DNA from: Pseudomonas fluorescens
Lineage (GTDB): Bacteria > Pseudomonadota > Gammaproteobacteria > Pseudomonadales > Pseudomonadaceae
Assembly (NCBI RefSeq): GCF_001708445.1
Contig: NZ_CP015637.1
Coordinates: 4,155,001 to 4,219,000, forward strand
DNA length: 64,000 nt
Reading direction: 5' to 3'
Below the pieces are notes generated by a model. That model was given only the letters and a program-made list of their open reading frames with translations, was not told the origin of the DNA and searched no databases. A program made the translations under genes and the position numbers. This document shows, piece after piece, positions 55,486 through 63,359 of this stretch. The first letter of the stretch is position 1. Each line of letters begins with the position of its first letter.

Positions 55486-55572
55486 TTACAGCTCGGTGGC
55501 GTCATCGGCCGGATCCAGAGGGTCCAGTTCAAAGGCCTGGTACTCCAGCAGTTCTTCCTGGTAATCGTCCAT
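55486..55572 (-). CDS. 28-residue acidic small protein
   Basis: The open frame encodes MDDYQEELLEYQAFELDPLD plus eight more acidic or small residues. It is preceded by AAGGAG with a 6-base gap to ATG 55572, the best ribosome site for many kilobases. The product is highly acidic (about 11 Asp/Glu of 28) with no Lys or Arg, has no membrane segment and matches no family I recognise. It is convergent with the AraC gene, whose stop is 8 bases away. The evidence is the strong ribosome site and the tight frame; expression is not shown. Confidence 0.55.
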   Translation of the reverse strand: MDDYQEELLEYQAFELDPLDPADDATEL

Positions 55573-55735
55573 GGTGGGCTCCTTGTTTTGAATTAAAAAC
55601 GGCTGCAGACAAATGACCTGCACAGCCAGCCTAAAGTGCCGTGATGACGAAAATATGTCGACGTCATGACGTTCCTGCACTCCAAGATTAAACGTAGCAG
55701 CGTTATACGGATTTAGCACAGGAGGCTTTAAGTAC

Positions 55736-55764
55736 AATTGCAATCATTGCAATTGCAATAATAT
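55736..55764. promoter_or_regulatory. MarR-type operators before the E1-like gene
   Basis: TTGCAATTGCAA (55747-55758) is a perfect palindrome. An extra TTGCAA half-site lies 9 bases to the left (55738-55743). AATATA follows as a possible -10. The same 12-base palindrome lies between marR and the E1 gene at 57420. Confidence 0.75.
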
Positions 55765-55811
55765 ACCGATTTCCACTAAGGTAAGGGCATTCGTCGCCAG
55801 GTGCCCTCCCT

Positions 55812-56816
55812 ATGACCACCGCTACCGCCCGCGCCGCGCAGCTCTGTCTCGACGCCTTGAGTTGCACGACAACGGCCTGCCGCTCACCGCTATACACCGT
55901 GATGAACATCGCCAACACCCTGGAATCCAGCCGACAGGCCTGGGTGATCCGCGGCCAGTCCCACTCCCGGCGCGTAGATGGATGGCCCAGCTGGTTCGCA
56001 CGCAATACCGGGGAAAAACCGCTGCTGTACCTGCACAGCGCCGTGTCGTCTGCGCAGTTATGCGCCTTGACGGAGGAGACGACGCAGCGCGGCATCTTGT
56101 GCAACGACATCGAAAACCACGCCTCCCACTGGCCCAAGGGCACGCAGCCGTCCCTGCCGATATGGCTGGCGACCCATCCGCGCTGCACGCCCTACGACCC
56201 GGCTTCGGGCGAGGAAGCCCAGGCGATTGTGCTGGCAGGGTTGCGCACGCTGTATGTCGAAGGCCAACCGGGCTTCTATTACCTGGCGCTGCATGACCAC
56301 GCAAGCGCAGTGCCCTTGAGCGCACAGGACCGTGAGGATGCGCTCAAGGGCATGTACCCGATCCAGGGCGATCCCTCATGGGATGTGCGATTGCTCGGCG
56401 CAGGCCGGGCGCTGGAAGAAGTCGTCCAGGCGGCGCGATTGTTGGAAGAGGATTGGAAGATCACGGCCCAACTGTGGAGCTGTCCCAGCTATACGCGGTT
56501 GGCCCGTGAAGCGGCGACCACTGAACGCTGGAATCGCCTGCATCCGACAGCCCCCAAACGCAGCTGCCATTTACGCGATTGCCTGGCCGGAAATGCGGCG
56601 CCGGTCATTGCCGTCACCGGTTATCCGCAGGCAATTGTCGATCAGTTGGCGGCGTATGTGGATGCGCGGTTCGTGGCGCTGGGAGCCGGTTCGGTGCAGG
56701 CGACCGCGCCCAGTCGCTACTGGATTGCGGTATTGGCATTGAACGCCTTGGCGGAAGAAGGGCTTATTGATGCCCGGCAGGTGGACCTGGCGATAAACCG
56801 GTATGCACTGAAATGA
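55812..56816 (+). CDS. Stand-alone C-terminal pyruvate dehydrogenase E1-like protein
   Basis: This 334-residue protein resembles only the C-terminal third of AceE-type E1. WLATHPRCTPYDPASGEEAQ, LRTLYVEGQPGFYYLAL, LKGMYPIQGDP, AQLWSCPSYTRL, ERWNRLHP, RDCLAGNAAPVIAVTGYP, DARFVALGAGS and the last 40 residues line up with the matching stretches of the complete E1 gene 0.7 kb downstream. The thiamine-diphosphate domain (GDGE...NCN) is absent, and the loop GFGQSDTRETLREFFEVD is deleted. It cannot be a working E1 alone. The residues before ~130 are poorly conserved. The upstream palindrome suggests co-regulation with that E1. Confidence 0.8.
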   Translation: MTTATARAAQLCLDALSCTTTACRSPLYTVMNIANTLESSRQAWVIRGQSHSRRVDGWPSWFARNTGEKPLLYLHSAVSSAQLCALTEETTQRGILCNDIENHASHWPKGTQPSLPIWLATHPRCTPYDPASGEEAQAIVLAGLRTLYVEGQPGFYYLALHDHASAVPLSAQDREDALKGMYPIQGDPSWDVRLLGAGRALEEVVQAARLLEEDWKITAQLWSCPSYTRLAREAATTERWNRLHPTAPKRSCHLRDCLAGNAAPVIAVTGYPQAIVDQLAAYVDARFVALGAGSVQATAPSRYWIAVLALNALAEEGLIDARQVDLAINRYALK

Positions 56817-56872
56817 ACAGGCATGCACGCCATTGAGGGAGGGGACTTGCCCCCTCCCACATGGGATCGGCA

Positions 56873-57349
56873 TCAAGCTTCCGACTTGCGTCGGCCACGG
56901 GTTTGAACACCTGCCGCCATCGCCATCCCGGCAGTACGCTCCAACGCCTCGGCAAACGCCTGGCGCTGCTCCGGTTCGATCTGCGACAGGAACAACTCGT
57001 CCACCGTGCTTTCGTAGATCTTCCACATTTTTTTACGCAATGCCCGGCCGGCATCGGTGATCGACGCAAATGCCGCGCGACCATCGCCGTCGGAGCGTGA
57101 ACGCACCACCAGGCCGTCCTTTTCCAGGCGGTCTACCAGGCGGGTGAGGTTATAGCGCTCGATGGCCAGCACATCGGCCAACTCGTGCATGCGGCGGGTG
57201 CCTTCGGGGCCGCTTTCCAGGCCCCACAGTGCGTCGTACCAGGCGTAAGGCGGCAAGTCGGCGGCCGCCAGGCGGCGCTCGATTTCACGGATAACCGTCC
57301 TGTGGGCCCTGACAAAACGGAACCATACATCGGGCTCTTTCGACGACAT
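56873..57349 (-). CDS. MarR-family regulator
   Basis: This is a 158-residue winged-helix protein: LPPYAWYDALWGLESGPEGTRRMHELA, then DVLAIERYNLTRLVDRLEKDGLVVRSRSDGDGRAAFASIT, is the helix-turn-helix and wing with the DxRA-like motif. The C-terminus is basic (RGRRKSEA). It is divergent from the E1 paralog, with TTGCAATTGCAA between them, and downstream of the E1-like fragment, whose promoter bears the same site. It is very likely the local repressor of both. ATG 57349 is chosen; a TTG at 57373 is possible. Confidence 0.9.
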   Translation of the reverse strand: MSSKEPDVWFRFVRAHRTVIREIERRLAAADLPPYAWYDALWGLESGPEGTRRMHELADVLAIERYNLTRLVDRLEKDGLVVRSRSDGDGRAAFASITDAGRALRKKMWKIYESTVDELFLSQIEPEQRQAFAEALERTAGMAMAAGVQTRGRRKSEA

Positions 57350-57378
57350 GCAACACCATCCGGTGGATTTCAAGAAGG

Positions 57379-57442
57379 TTGCAATAGTAGCTCATCCCGC
57401 GCTAGATTCGCTCATGTAGTTGCAATTGCAATCATATTGCAA
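57379..57442. promoter_or_regulatory. MarR-type operators between marR and the E1 paralog
   Basis: TTGCAATTGCAA (57420-57431) is a perfect palindrome followed by another TTGCAA at 57437-57442. A further TTGCAA half-site lies near 57379, close to the MarR start. The cluster matches that at 55736-55764. Confidence 0.78.
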
Positions 57443-57493
57443 CACTCCCACAAGGAGCCCACCCCTTGAAATCCGCCTACCCTGGAGCCTCAC

Positions 57494-60154
57494 ATGACCC
57501 CGAATAACACAGTCAGACGCGACGCCGATCCACAGGAAACCCGCGAGTGGCTGGAGTCCATCGAGTCGGTGCTGTCCACCGAAGGCCGCCCGCGCGCCCA
57601 TTACCTGATCGACCAGTTGCTGGATTTCGACGTGGCGCGGCATGGTGACTTCTACGGGCGGGTGACCACGCCCTACATCAACACGATCCCGGTAGACCGC
57701 CAGCTGCCCTACCCCGGCAACCTGGCCATCGAACGCCGCACCAATGCGTTTATCCGCTGGAATGCCATGGCCATGGTGCTGCGCGCCGGCAAACATTCCG
57801 GTGTCGGTGGGCATATCGCCACCTATGCGTCGGCCGCCGTGCTGTATGACGTCGGCTTCGACCATTTTTTCCGTGGGCGCACCGACACGTTCGATGGCGA
57901 CCTGGTGTACATCCAGGGTCACTCCTCCCCAGGCATCTACGCGCGTGCCTACCTCGAAGGCCGCATCAGCGAAGCGCAGTTGGACAACTTCCGGCGCGAG
58001 GCCGGTGGCCAGGGCTTATCGTCCTACCCCCACCCACGATTGATGCCGGACTTCTGGCAATTCCCCACCGTGTCCATGGGGCTCGGGCCGATCACCGCCG
58101 CCTACCAGGCGCGCTTTATGCGCTACCTGGAGTTGCGCGCGCTCAAGCAGCACCAGGGCCGCAAGGTCTGGGCGTTCCTCGGTGATGGCGAAATGGACCA
58201 GCCGGAATCAATGGCCGCCATTTCCCTGGCCGGGCGCGAAAAGCTCGACAACCTGATCTTCGTGGTCAACTGCAACCTGCAACGCCTGGACGGCCCGGTA
58301 CGCGGCAATGCCAAGGTGATCCAGGAATTCGAAAGCCTCTACCGCGCGGCAGGCTGGAATGTGATCAAGGTGATCTGGGGCAGTGGCTGGGACGCGCTGC
58401 TGGAAAAAGACCAGAGCGGGCTGCTGCGCCAACGCATGATGGAGTGCGTGGACGGCGATTATCAGAACTACAAATCCCAGGATGGCGCCTATGTGCGCGA
58501 ACATTTCTTCGGCAAATACCCAGAGTTGCTGGCACTGGTTGCAGACCTGTCCGACGAGGATATCTGGAAACTCTCACGAGGCGGTCATGACCCCGACAAG
58601 GTCTATAACGCCTATGCTGCCGCTGTGCGTCATACCGGCCAGCCCACGGTGATCCTGGCGAAAACCGTCAAGGGTTTTGGCATGGGCGAAGCTGGCGAAG
58701 GCCAGAACATTAACCACCAACTGAAAAAAATGGGCGCCGATGCCGTCAAAGCCTTCCGCGACCGCTTCGGCCTGGAAGTGCCTGATGAGCAGTTGGCCGA
58801 AATCCCTTACCTCAAGCCAGCCGCCGAGAGCGAAGAAGCTCGCTACTTCGCCGCACGGCGCCTAGCGTTGGGCGGCTATGTGCCAGCGCGCCACACCGCC
58901 GTCGAGTCACTGCAGATTCCGGAGCTGAGCGCCTTCGCCACCCAGCTCAAAGACACCGGCGAGCGCGCCATCTCCACCACCATGGCCTTTGTGCGGATCC
59001 TCGGCACGCTGCTCAAGGATCCGCACCTAGGCAAGCGGGTCGTACCCATCGTGCCGGACGAATCACGCACCTTCGGTATGGAAAGCCTCTTCCGTCAGAT
59101 AGGTATCCACTCCGCCGTCGGCCAGCTCTACACCCCACAGGACGCTGGGCAACTGAGCTACTACAAGGAGAGTAAGGACGGACAGATCATGCAGGAAGGC
59201 CTGAATGAATCTGGCGCCATTTCCTCCTGGATCGCGGCGAGTACGTCCTACAGCAACCACGCCCTGATGACCGTACCCTTCTACATTTTCTACTCGATGT
59301 TCGGCTTCCAGCGCGTCGGCGACCTGGCCTGGGCGGCTGGCGACGCACGGGCGCGCGGTTTCCTGCTGGGCGCCACGGCCGGGCGCACCACCCTGATGGG
59401 CGAAGGCTTGCAGCATGACGATGGGCATAGCCATATCCTGGCGTCAGTGATTCCCTGCTGTGTGTCGTATGACCCGACCTTTGCCTACGAGCTGGCGGTG
59501 ATCATTCGCGAGGGCATGCGGCGCATGTATGTCGAGCAGGAGGATATTTACTACTACATCACCCTGCTCAACGAGAACTACCCACACCCGGCAATGCCCG
59601 AAGCCGTGGAAGAAGGCATTCTCAAGGGTTTGTATCCCCTGAGTACTCATCAGCAAGCACAGGTGCAATTGATGGGCAGTGGTTCGATCCTGCGGGAAGT
59701 GATCGCTGCTGCTGCATTGCTCGACAAGGATTTCGCCGTACACAGCACCGTGTGGAGTGCGCCCAGCCTGACCGAGTTGCGCCGTGATGGGCATGAAGCG
59801 GAACGCTGGAACCTGCTGCACCCGGAACGTGAACCGCGCTTGAGTTACGTCGAACAATGCCTGGCCGGACAGATGGGCCCGGTGGTGGTGGCCACTGACT
59901 ACATGAAGCTCTTCGCCGACCAGATCCGCCCCTTCGTGGCAAACCGGCGCTTTGTTGCGCTGGGCACGGACGGCTTCGGGCAGTCGGATACACGGGAAAC
60001 CTTGCGCGAGTTCTTCGAGGTGGACCGGCATTTCATCGTGCTGGCGGCACTGAAGGCGCTGGCCGACGACGGGTTGATCGGACGCGACAAAGTCAGTGAG
60101 GCGATCAGGCGCTACGGAATCAATGTCGACAAGACCAATCCCGTAGCGGTCTGA
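57494..60154 (+). CDS. Pyruvate dehydrogenase E1-type 2-oxoacid dehydrogenase
   Basis: This 886-residue homodimeric-type E1 carries out thiamine-diphosphate-dependent decarboxylation of a 2-oxo acid and reductive acylation of E2. GDGE at 230-233 through NCN at 259-261 forms the TDP motif. PDESRTFGME and GEGLQHDDGHSH are the active-site regions, and the E1-specific C-terminus follows. The length equals that of AceE. No E2 (aceF) or E3 gene is adjacent, unlike the main aceEF operon, so this is a second E1, resembling MdeB-type (2-oxobutyrate) paralogs. It is probably repressed by the divergent MarR through TTGCAATTGCAA. The substrate is unproven. Confidence 0.9.
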   Translation: MTPNNTVRRDADPQETREWLESIESVLSTEGRPRAHYLIDQLLDFDVARHGDFYGRVTTPYINTIPVDRQLPYPGNLAIERRTNAFIRWNAMAMVLRAGKHSGVGGHIATYASAAVLYDVGFDHFFRGRTDTFDGDLVYIQGHSSPGIYARAYLEGRISEAQLDNFRREAGGQGLSSYPHPRLMPDFWQFPTVSMGLGPITAAYQARFMRYLELRALKQHQGRKVWAFLGDGEMDQPESMAAISLAGREKLDNLIFVVNCNLQRLDGPVRGNAKVIQEFESLYRAAGWNVIKVIWGSGWDALLEKDQSGLLRQRMMECVDGDYQNYKSQDGAYVREHFFGKYPELLALVADLSDEDIWKLSRGGHDPDKVYNAYAAAVRHTGQPTVILAKTVKGFGMGEAGEGQNINHQLKKMGADAVKAFRDRFGLEVPDEQLAEIPYLKPAAESEEARYFAARRLALGGYVPARHTAVESLQIPELSAFATQLKDTGERAISTTMAFVRILGTLLKDPHLGKRVVPIVPDESRTFGMESLFRQIGIHSAVGQLYTPQDAGQLSYYKESKDGQIMQEGLNESGAISSWIAASTSYSNHALMTVPFYIFYSMFGFQRVGDLAWAAGDARARGFLLGATAGRTTLMGEGLQHDDGHSHILASVIPCCVSYDPTFAYELAVIIREGMRRMYVEQEDIYYYITLLNENYPHPAMPEAVEEGILKGLYPLSTHQQAQVQLMGSGSILREVIAAAALLDKDFAVHSTVWSAPSLTELRRDGHEAERWNLLHPEREPRLSYVEQCLAGQMGPVVVATDYMKLFADQIRPFVANRRFVALGTDGFGQSDTRETLREFFEVDRHFIVLAALKALADDGLIGRDKVSEAIRRYGINVDKTNPVAV

Positions 60155-60155
60155 T

Positions 60156-60950
60156 TTACTGTGCAGGCGTCGGCAGGGGTGGAATCGGCTCTGTCGGCGG
60201 CGGCAGGTCCGACGTGGTTGGCGCTGGTGTCGGTGCAGGTGTCGGTTCTGCCTGCGGGGCAATCGGCGCAGCCTCCGGCGCAGGTACAACCGGCTCCGAG
60301 GCGGCCGGCGCCGCGGGTGCTTCCTTCGGCGTTGGCGTTTTCTCGGCCGCTGGGGCGACCTTGGGTTCCGGTACCCCCAGGTCCGCCTTGGGCGTCTCTG
60401 GAATATGCGCCGCCTTCTTGACTTCCTGAGGCAGGAACACGTCCACCAGGGCAAAGTAGCGCTCGTAGAACTTCGGCGCCGAGACGGTCTCGCTCGCCAC
60501 CTTCACCATCGAGTCATCGGTGGAGCCAATCGGCATCGACACCGAGCCCAGCACGCCCACCCCCAGGCTTGCGGAGTTGTTGACCTTCTTCAGCGCATAG
60601 CGGTCCTGCAGGGCGTTGGCGAACATCGTCGAGTGGTTTTTGCCCTTGCCGTCATCGGCACACACCACGTTGAAGCTGATTTGCAGGTGAGTCTCGCCGG
60701 TCTGCTGGAAACTCTTGTTACCCACTACCAGTTTCGGATCGCTGCTGGTGATGATGTAGCCCTGGCTCAGCAGGGCACGCCGTGCGGCCTCGCACGCTGC
60801 CACGTCAGTGACCGGGTAATCCCGGGAAAACGTACCAGAGTCGTCGAAATTTTCATGTTCATAAATAGCGGTCTTGGGTGACGAGCAGCCCGCGGCGCCC
60901 GCCAGCACCAGCGCCAACCCGAGGCTACGCAAGTGAAATGATGTCGACAT
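60156..60950 (-). CDS. DUF2242 lipoprotein with proline-rich tail
   Basis: This 264-residue lipoprotein has a signal with lipobox AGC (Cys22). Residues ~25-180 form a folded domain of the DUF2242 type (FSRDYPVTDVAACEAARRAL, DPKLVVGNKSFQQTGETHLQ). Residues ~190-264 are a low-complexity Pro/Ala/Glu/Thr tail. It likely sits in the outer membrane or periplasm; its function is unknown. It is convergent with the E1 gene, with one base between the stops and no terminator visible. Confidence 0.85.
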   Translation of the reverse strand: MSTSFHLRSLGLALVLAGAAGCSSPKTAIYEHENFDDSGTFSRDYPVTDVAACEAARRALLSQGYIITSSDPKLVVGNKSFQQTGETHLQISFNVVCADDGKGKNHSTMFANALQDRYALKKVNNSASLGVGVLGSVSMPIGSTDDSMVKVASETVSAPKFYERYFALVDVFLPQEVKKAAHIPETPKADLGVPEPKVAPAAEKTPTPKEAPAAPAASEPVVPAPEAAPIAPQAEPTPAPTPAPTTSDLPPPTEPIPPLPTPAQ

Positions 60951-61039
60951 TGAAAATCCTGAGGAAAACAGTCAGGGCGGTATTGTGCAACAGAACGAGG
61001 CCTTGGCGCGCGCATTCCTGTCGGTAAAACGTCACAGGC

Positions 61040-61939
61040 CTACACATCGGTGCCTACAGGAAAAAGCCCGGCACACATAAGGTCAATAAACACGCGGAGT
61101 TTGGCCGAGGCATGGCGACTTGATGGCCACAACATCCAGAAACTACCCCGGTGCTCGAGGTAGTCGTCCAGTACACGCTGTAAACGCCCCTGCTCCACGG
61201 CCTGGTTGACCATGTAGTCCGGAAGGCAAGCGATACCCAACCCCTCAAGCACCACATGGTTGAGGGACTCGATGGTGGTACTGACCAGCGGTGCGCGCAG
61301 TGTCGGCTCGGCAATGCCTGGCACCTGGCGCAATGGCCAGTTTTCCAGCTTGCCGGTGGCGCAGAATTTATAGCGCAGGCAGGCATGGCGGCTCAGGTCC
61401 TGCGGCTGCTGCGGGGTGCCATGTTGATCGAAGTAACCGGGGGTGCCGACCAGCACCAACTGGTAATAGCCCAGATGCCGCGCCATCAAGCGCGAATCTT
61501 CCGGTTTACCGGTGCGAATCACCGCATCGAAACCCTCCTCGATCACGTCCACCATACGGTCGGAAAAATCCACATCCAATTCGATAGCCGGGTAGGCGCG
61601 CATAAAGTCGCTGAGCACCGGCATCAACAGGCCGCGCACCTGCGGCACACTGATGCGCAACTTACCCCGAGGGATGGCCCCGGCTTGCGTCAACTCCTGC
61701 TCGGCCGCCTCGACCTCGGCCAGGATGCGCCGTGAGCGCTCAAGGAACAGCGCGCCTTCACTGGTCAAGGTGATACTGCGCGTGCTGCGGTGAAATAGCC
61801 TTACGCCCAGGCGCTCTTCCATGCGTGCGATGCTTTTACCCACCGCCGACGATGACACCCCTAGCACGCGACCGGCAGCCGTAAAGCTGCGAGTCTCCGC
61901 CACCTGCACAAATACCGAGAGACTGCCCAGGCTGTCCAT
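61040..61939 (-). CDS. LysR-family regulator
   Basis: This 299-residue LTTR of the AaeR/DmlR-like group has its helix-turn-helix in VAETRSFTAAGRVLGVSSSAVGKSIARME and RLFHRSTRSITLTSEG, with its effector domain from about residue 90. ATG 61939 has AAGGA 7 bases upstream and begins the conserved N-terminus (MDSLGSLSVF). It is divergent from the MFS gene with a 119-base gap, so that transporter is the likely target. Confidence 0.9.
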   Translation of the reverse strand: MDSLGSLSVFVQVAETRSFTAAGRVLGVSSSAVGKSIARMEERLGVRLFHRSTRSITLTSEGALFLERSRRILAEVEAAEQELTQAGAIPRGKLRISVPQVRGLLMPVLSDFMRAYPAIELDVDFSDRMVDVIEEGFDAVIRTGKPEDSRLMARHLGYYQLVLVGTPGYFDQHGTPQQPQDLSRHACLRYKFCATGKLENWPLRQVPGIAEPTLRAPLVSTTIESLNHVVLEGLGIACLPDYMVNQAVEQGRLQRVLDDYLEHRGSFWMLWPSSRHASAKLRVFIDLMCAGLFPVGTDV

Positions 61940-62058
61940 GAACGAATCCTTGAGTATTACGGACATAGGTGTCCGATAAGTTCGGAACCTTAGCCTGTTT
62001 TTCCGTTGCTCACAGCCCCCTACTCTGCCCCCTTGCCCCTTTGCATGGATAGAGCGCT

Positions 62059-63252
62059 ATGAGCAACAGCCCTTCACTGACCGATTGCCCAACGACAGCC
62101 CAGCCTGACGTACTACCGCTGGGCGGCTTGCTGGCCCTGGCGTGCGCCGGGTTTATCACCATCCTCACTGAAGCCATGCCCGCCGGGCTCCTGCCGCAGA
62201 TGGGCGAAGGCCTCGACGTATCGCCTGCACTCGTCGGTCAATTGGTCACTCTCTACGCGCTAGGGTCGCTACTCGCGGCGATACCGTTGACGCTGCTGAC
62301 CCGAGGCTGGCGTCGGCGGCCATTGTTACTGGTCGCCATCGGTGGTTTCGCGCTGGTCAACAGTGTCACGGCGCTGTCCAGTCACTATGGGCTGACCCTG
62401 GGGGCCCGCTTTTTTGCCGGGGTCTTCGCCGGCCTGCTCTGGGCGTTGTTGGCAGGCTATGCAAGCCGGATGGTTGCACCGCACTTGCAAGGCCGGGCGA
62501 TCGCCGTAGCGATGCTGGGCGCGCCATTGGCCTTGTCCCTGGGTGTGCCCGCCGGCACATTCCTAGGCACCGTTGCAGGCTGGCGCCTGAGCTTTGCGAT
62601 CATGACCGGGCTGACGCTGGTGCTGCTGATCTGGGCGCGCTGGCAGCTCCCGGACTTTGCCGGCGAACCGCCAGGAAAACGCTTGGGAATGCGTGAAGTA
62701 TTGACCTTGCCAGGTATTCGTCCGGTGTTGTGGGTGACCTTTACCTACGTGCTCGCCCACAACATTCTCTACACCTACATCGCCCCGCTGCTGGCGCCTG
62801 CCGCGATCACCGCCGATATCGACCGGGTGCTACTGGTGTTTGGCCTGGCGGCGCTGCTGAGCATCTGGTTAGCCGGCCTGTTGATTGATCGTTGGTTGCA
62901 TACACTGCTGCTGATCAGTTGTGCGCTGTTTGGCTTGATAGCCGTGGCGCTGGCGTTCTGGATCAACATACCCGCCGTCATCTACGTGGCTATCGCCCTC
63001 TGGGGCCTGGCATTTGGCGGCCTGCCCGCATTGTTGCAGACCGCACTGGCCAAATCGGCAGGCGCGTCGGCGGATGCCGCGCAATCGATGCTGGTGACCG
63101 TATGGAACCTGGGGATAGCGGGCGGCGGGCTGGCCGGCGGGGTGTTGCTTGAGGGCTGGGGGGTTGCGGCGTTTCCATGGGCGGTGGTGCTGTTGATGCT
63201 ACTGGCCTTGGCCGGTGCATCACAGGCTGCGCCTTCGACCTCTATCCCTTGA
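62059..63252 (+). CDS. MFS transporter, DHA1 family
   Basis: This 397-residue protein has 12 transmembrane helices and resembles the AraJ/YdhP group of drug or sugar efflux carriers. TEAMPAGLLPQMGEGLDVSPALVGQL is the group N-terminus, LTLLTRGWRRRPLLL the helix 2-3 loop motif and GVPAGTFLGTVAGWRLSF motif C. It exports an unknown compound across the inner membrane with proton antiport. It is divergent from the LysR gene. A terminator on the ppiD side follows. Confidence 0.9.
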   Translation: MSNSPSLTDCPTTAQPDVLPLGGLLALACAGFITILTEAMPAGLLPQMGEGLDVSPALVGQLVTLYALGSLLAAIPLTLLTRGWRRRPLLLVAIGGFALVNSVTALSSHYGLTLGARFFAGVFAGLLWALLAGYASRMVAPHLQGRAIAVAMLGAPLALSLGVPAGTFLGTVAGWRLSFAIMTGLTLVLLIWARWQLPDFAGEPPGKRLGMREVLTLPGIRPVLWVTFTYVLAHNILYTYIAPLLAPAAITADIDRVLLVFGLAALLSIWLAGLLIDRWLHTLLLISCALFGLIAVALAFWINIPAVIYVAIALWGLAFGGLPALLQTALAKSAGASADAAQSMLVTVWNLGIAGGGLAGGVLLEGWGVAAFPWAVVLLMLLALAGASQAAPSTSIP

Positions 63253-63307
63253 GTCCTCCTGAAGATAGGCCAGAAGGTGTAAACCTTATTCAGGGCGGGA
63301 CACACAT

Positions 63308-63346
63308 AAAAAAAAAGCCCCAGGTCCTTTCAGGCCGAGGGCTTTT
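63308..63346 (-). terminator. Terminator of ppiD
   Basis: On the minus strand AAAAGCCCTCGGCC, a short loop and the return GGGGCTTTTTTTTT form an imperfect hairpin with a long T-run, 14 bases past the ppiD stop. The A-run on the plus side makes it weakly bidirectional. Confidence 0.8.
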
Positions 63347-63359
63347 GTTCAAACCGACA

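Noticed and set aside
55812..60154. Frameshifted single E1 gene split into two parts
   Set aside because: The downstream E1 is complete in itself, and the upstream protein duplicates its C-terminal part with great divergence and a MarR gene between them, so they are separate genes.
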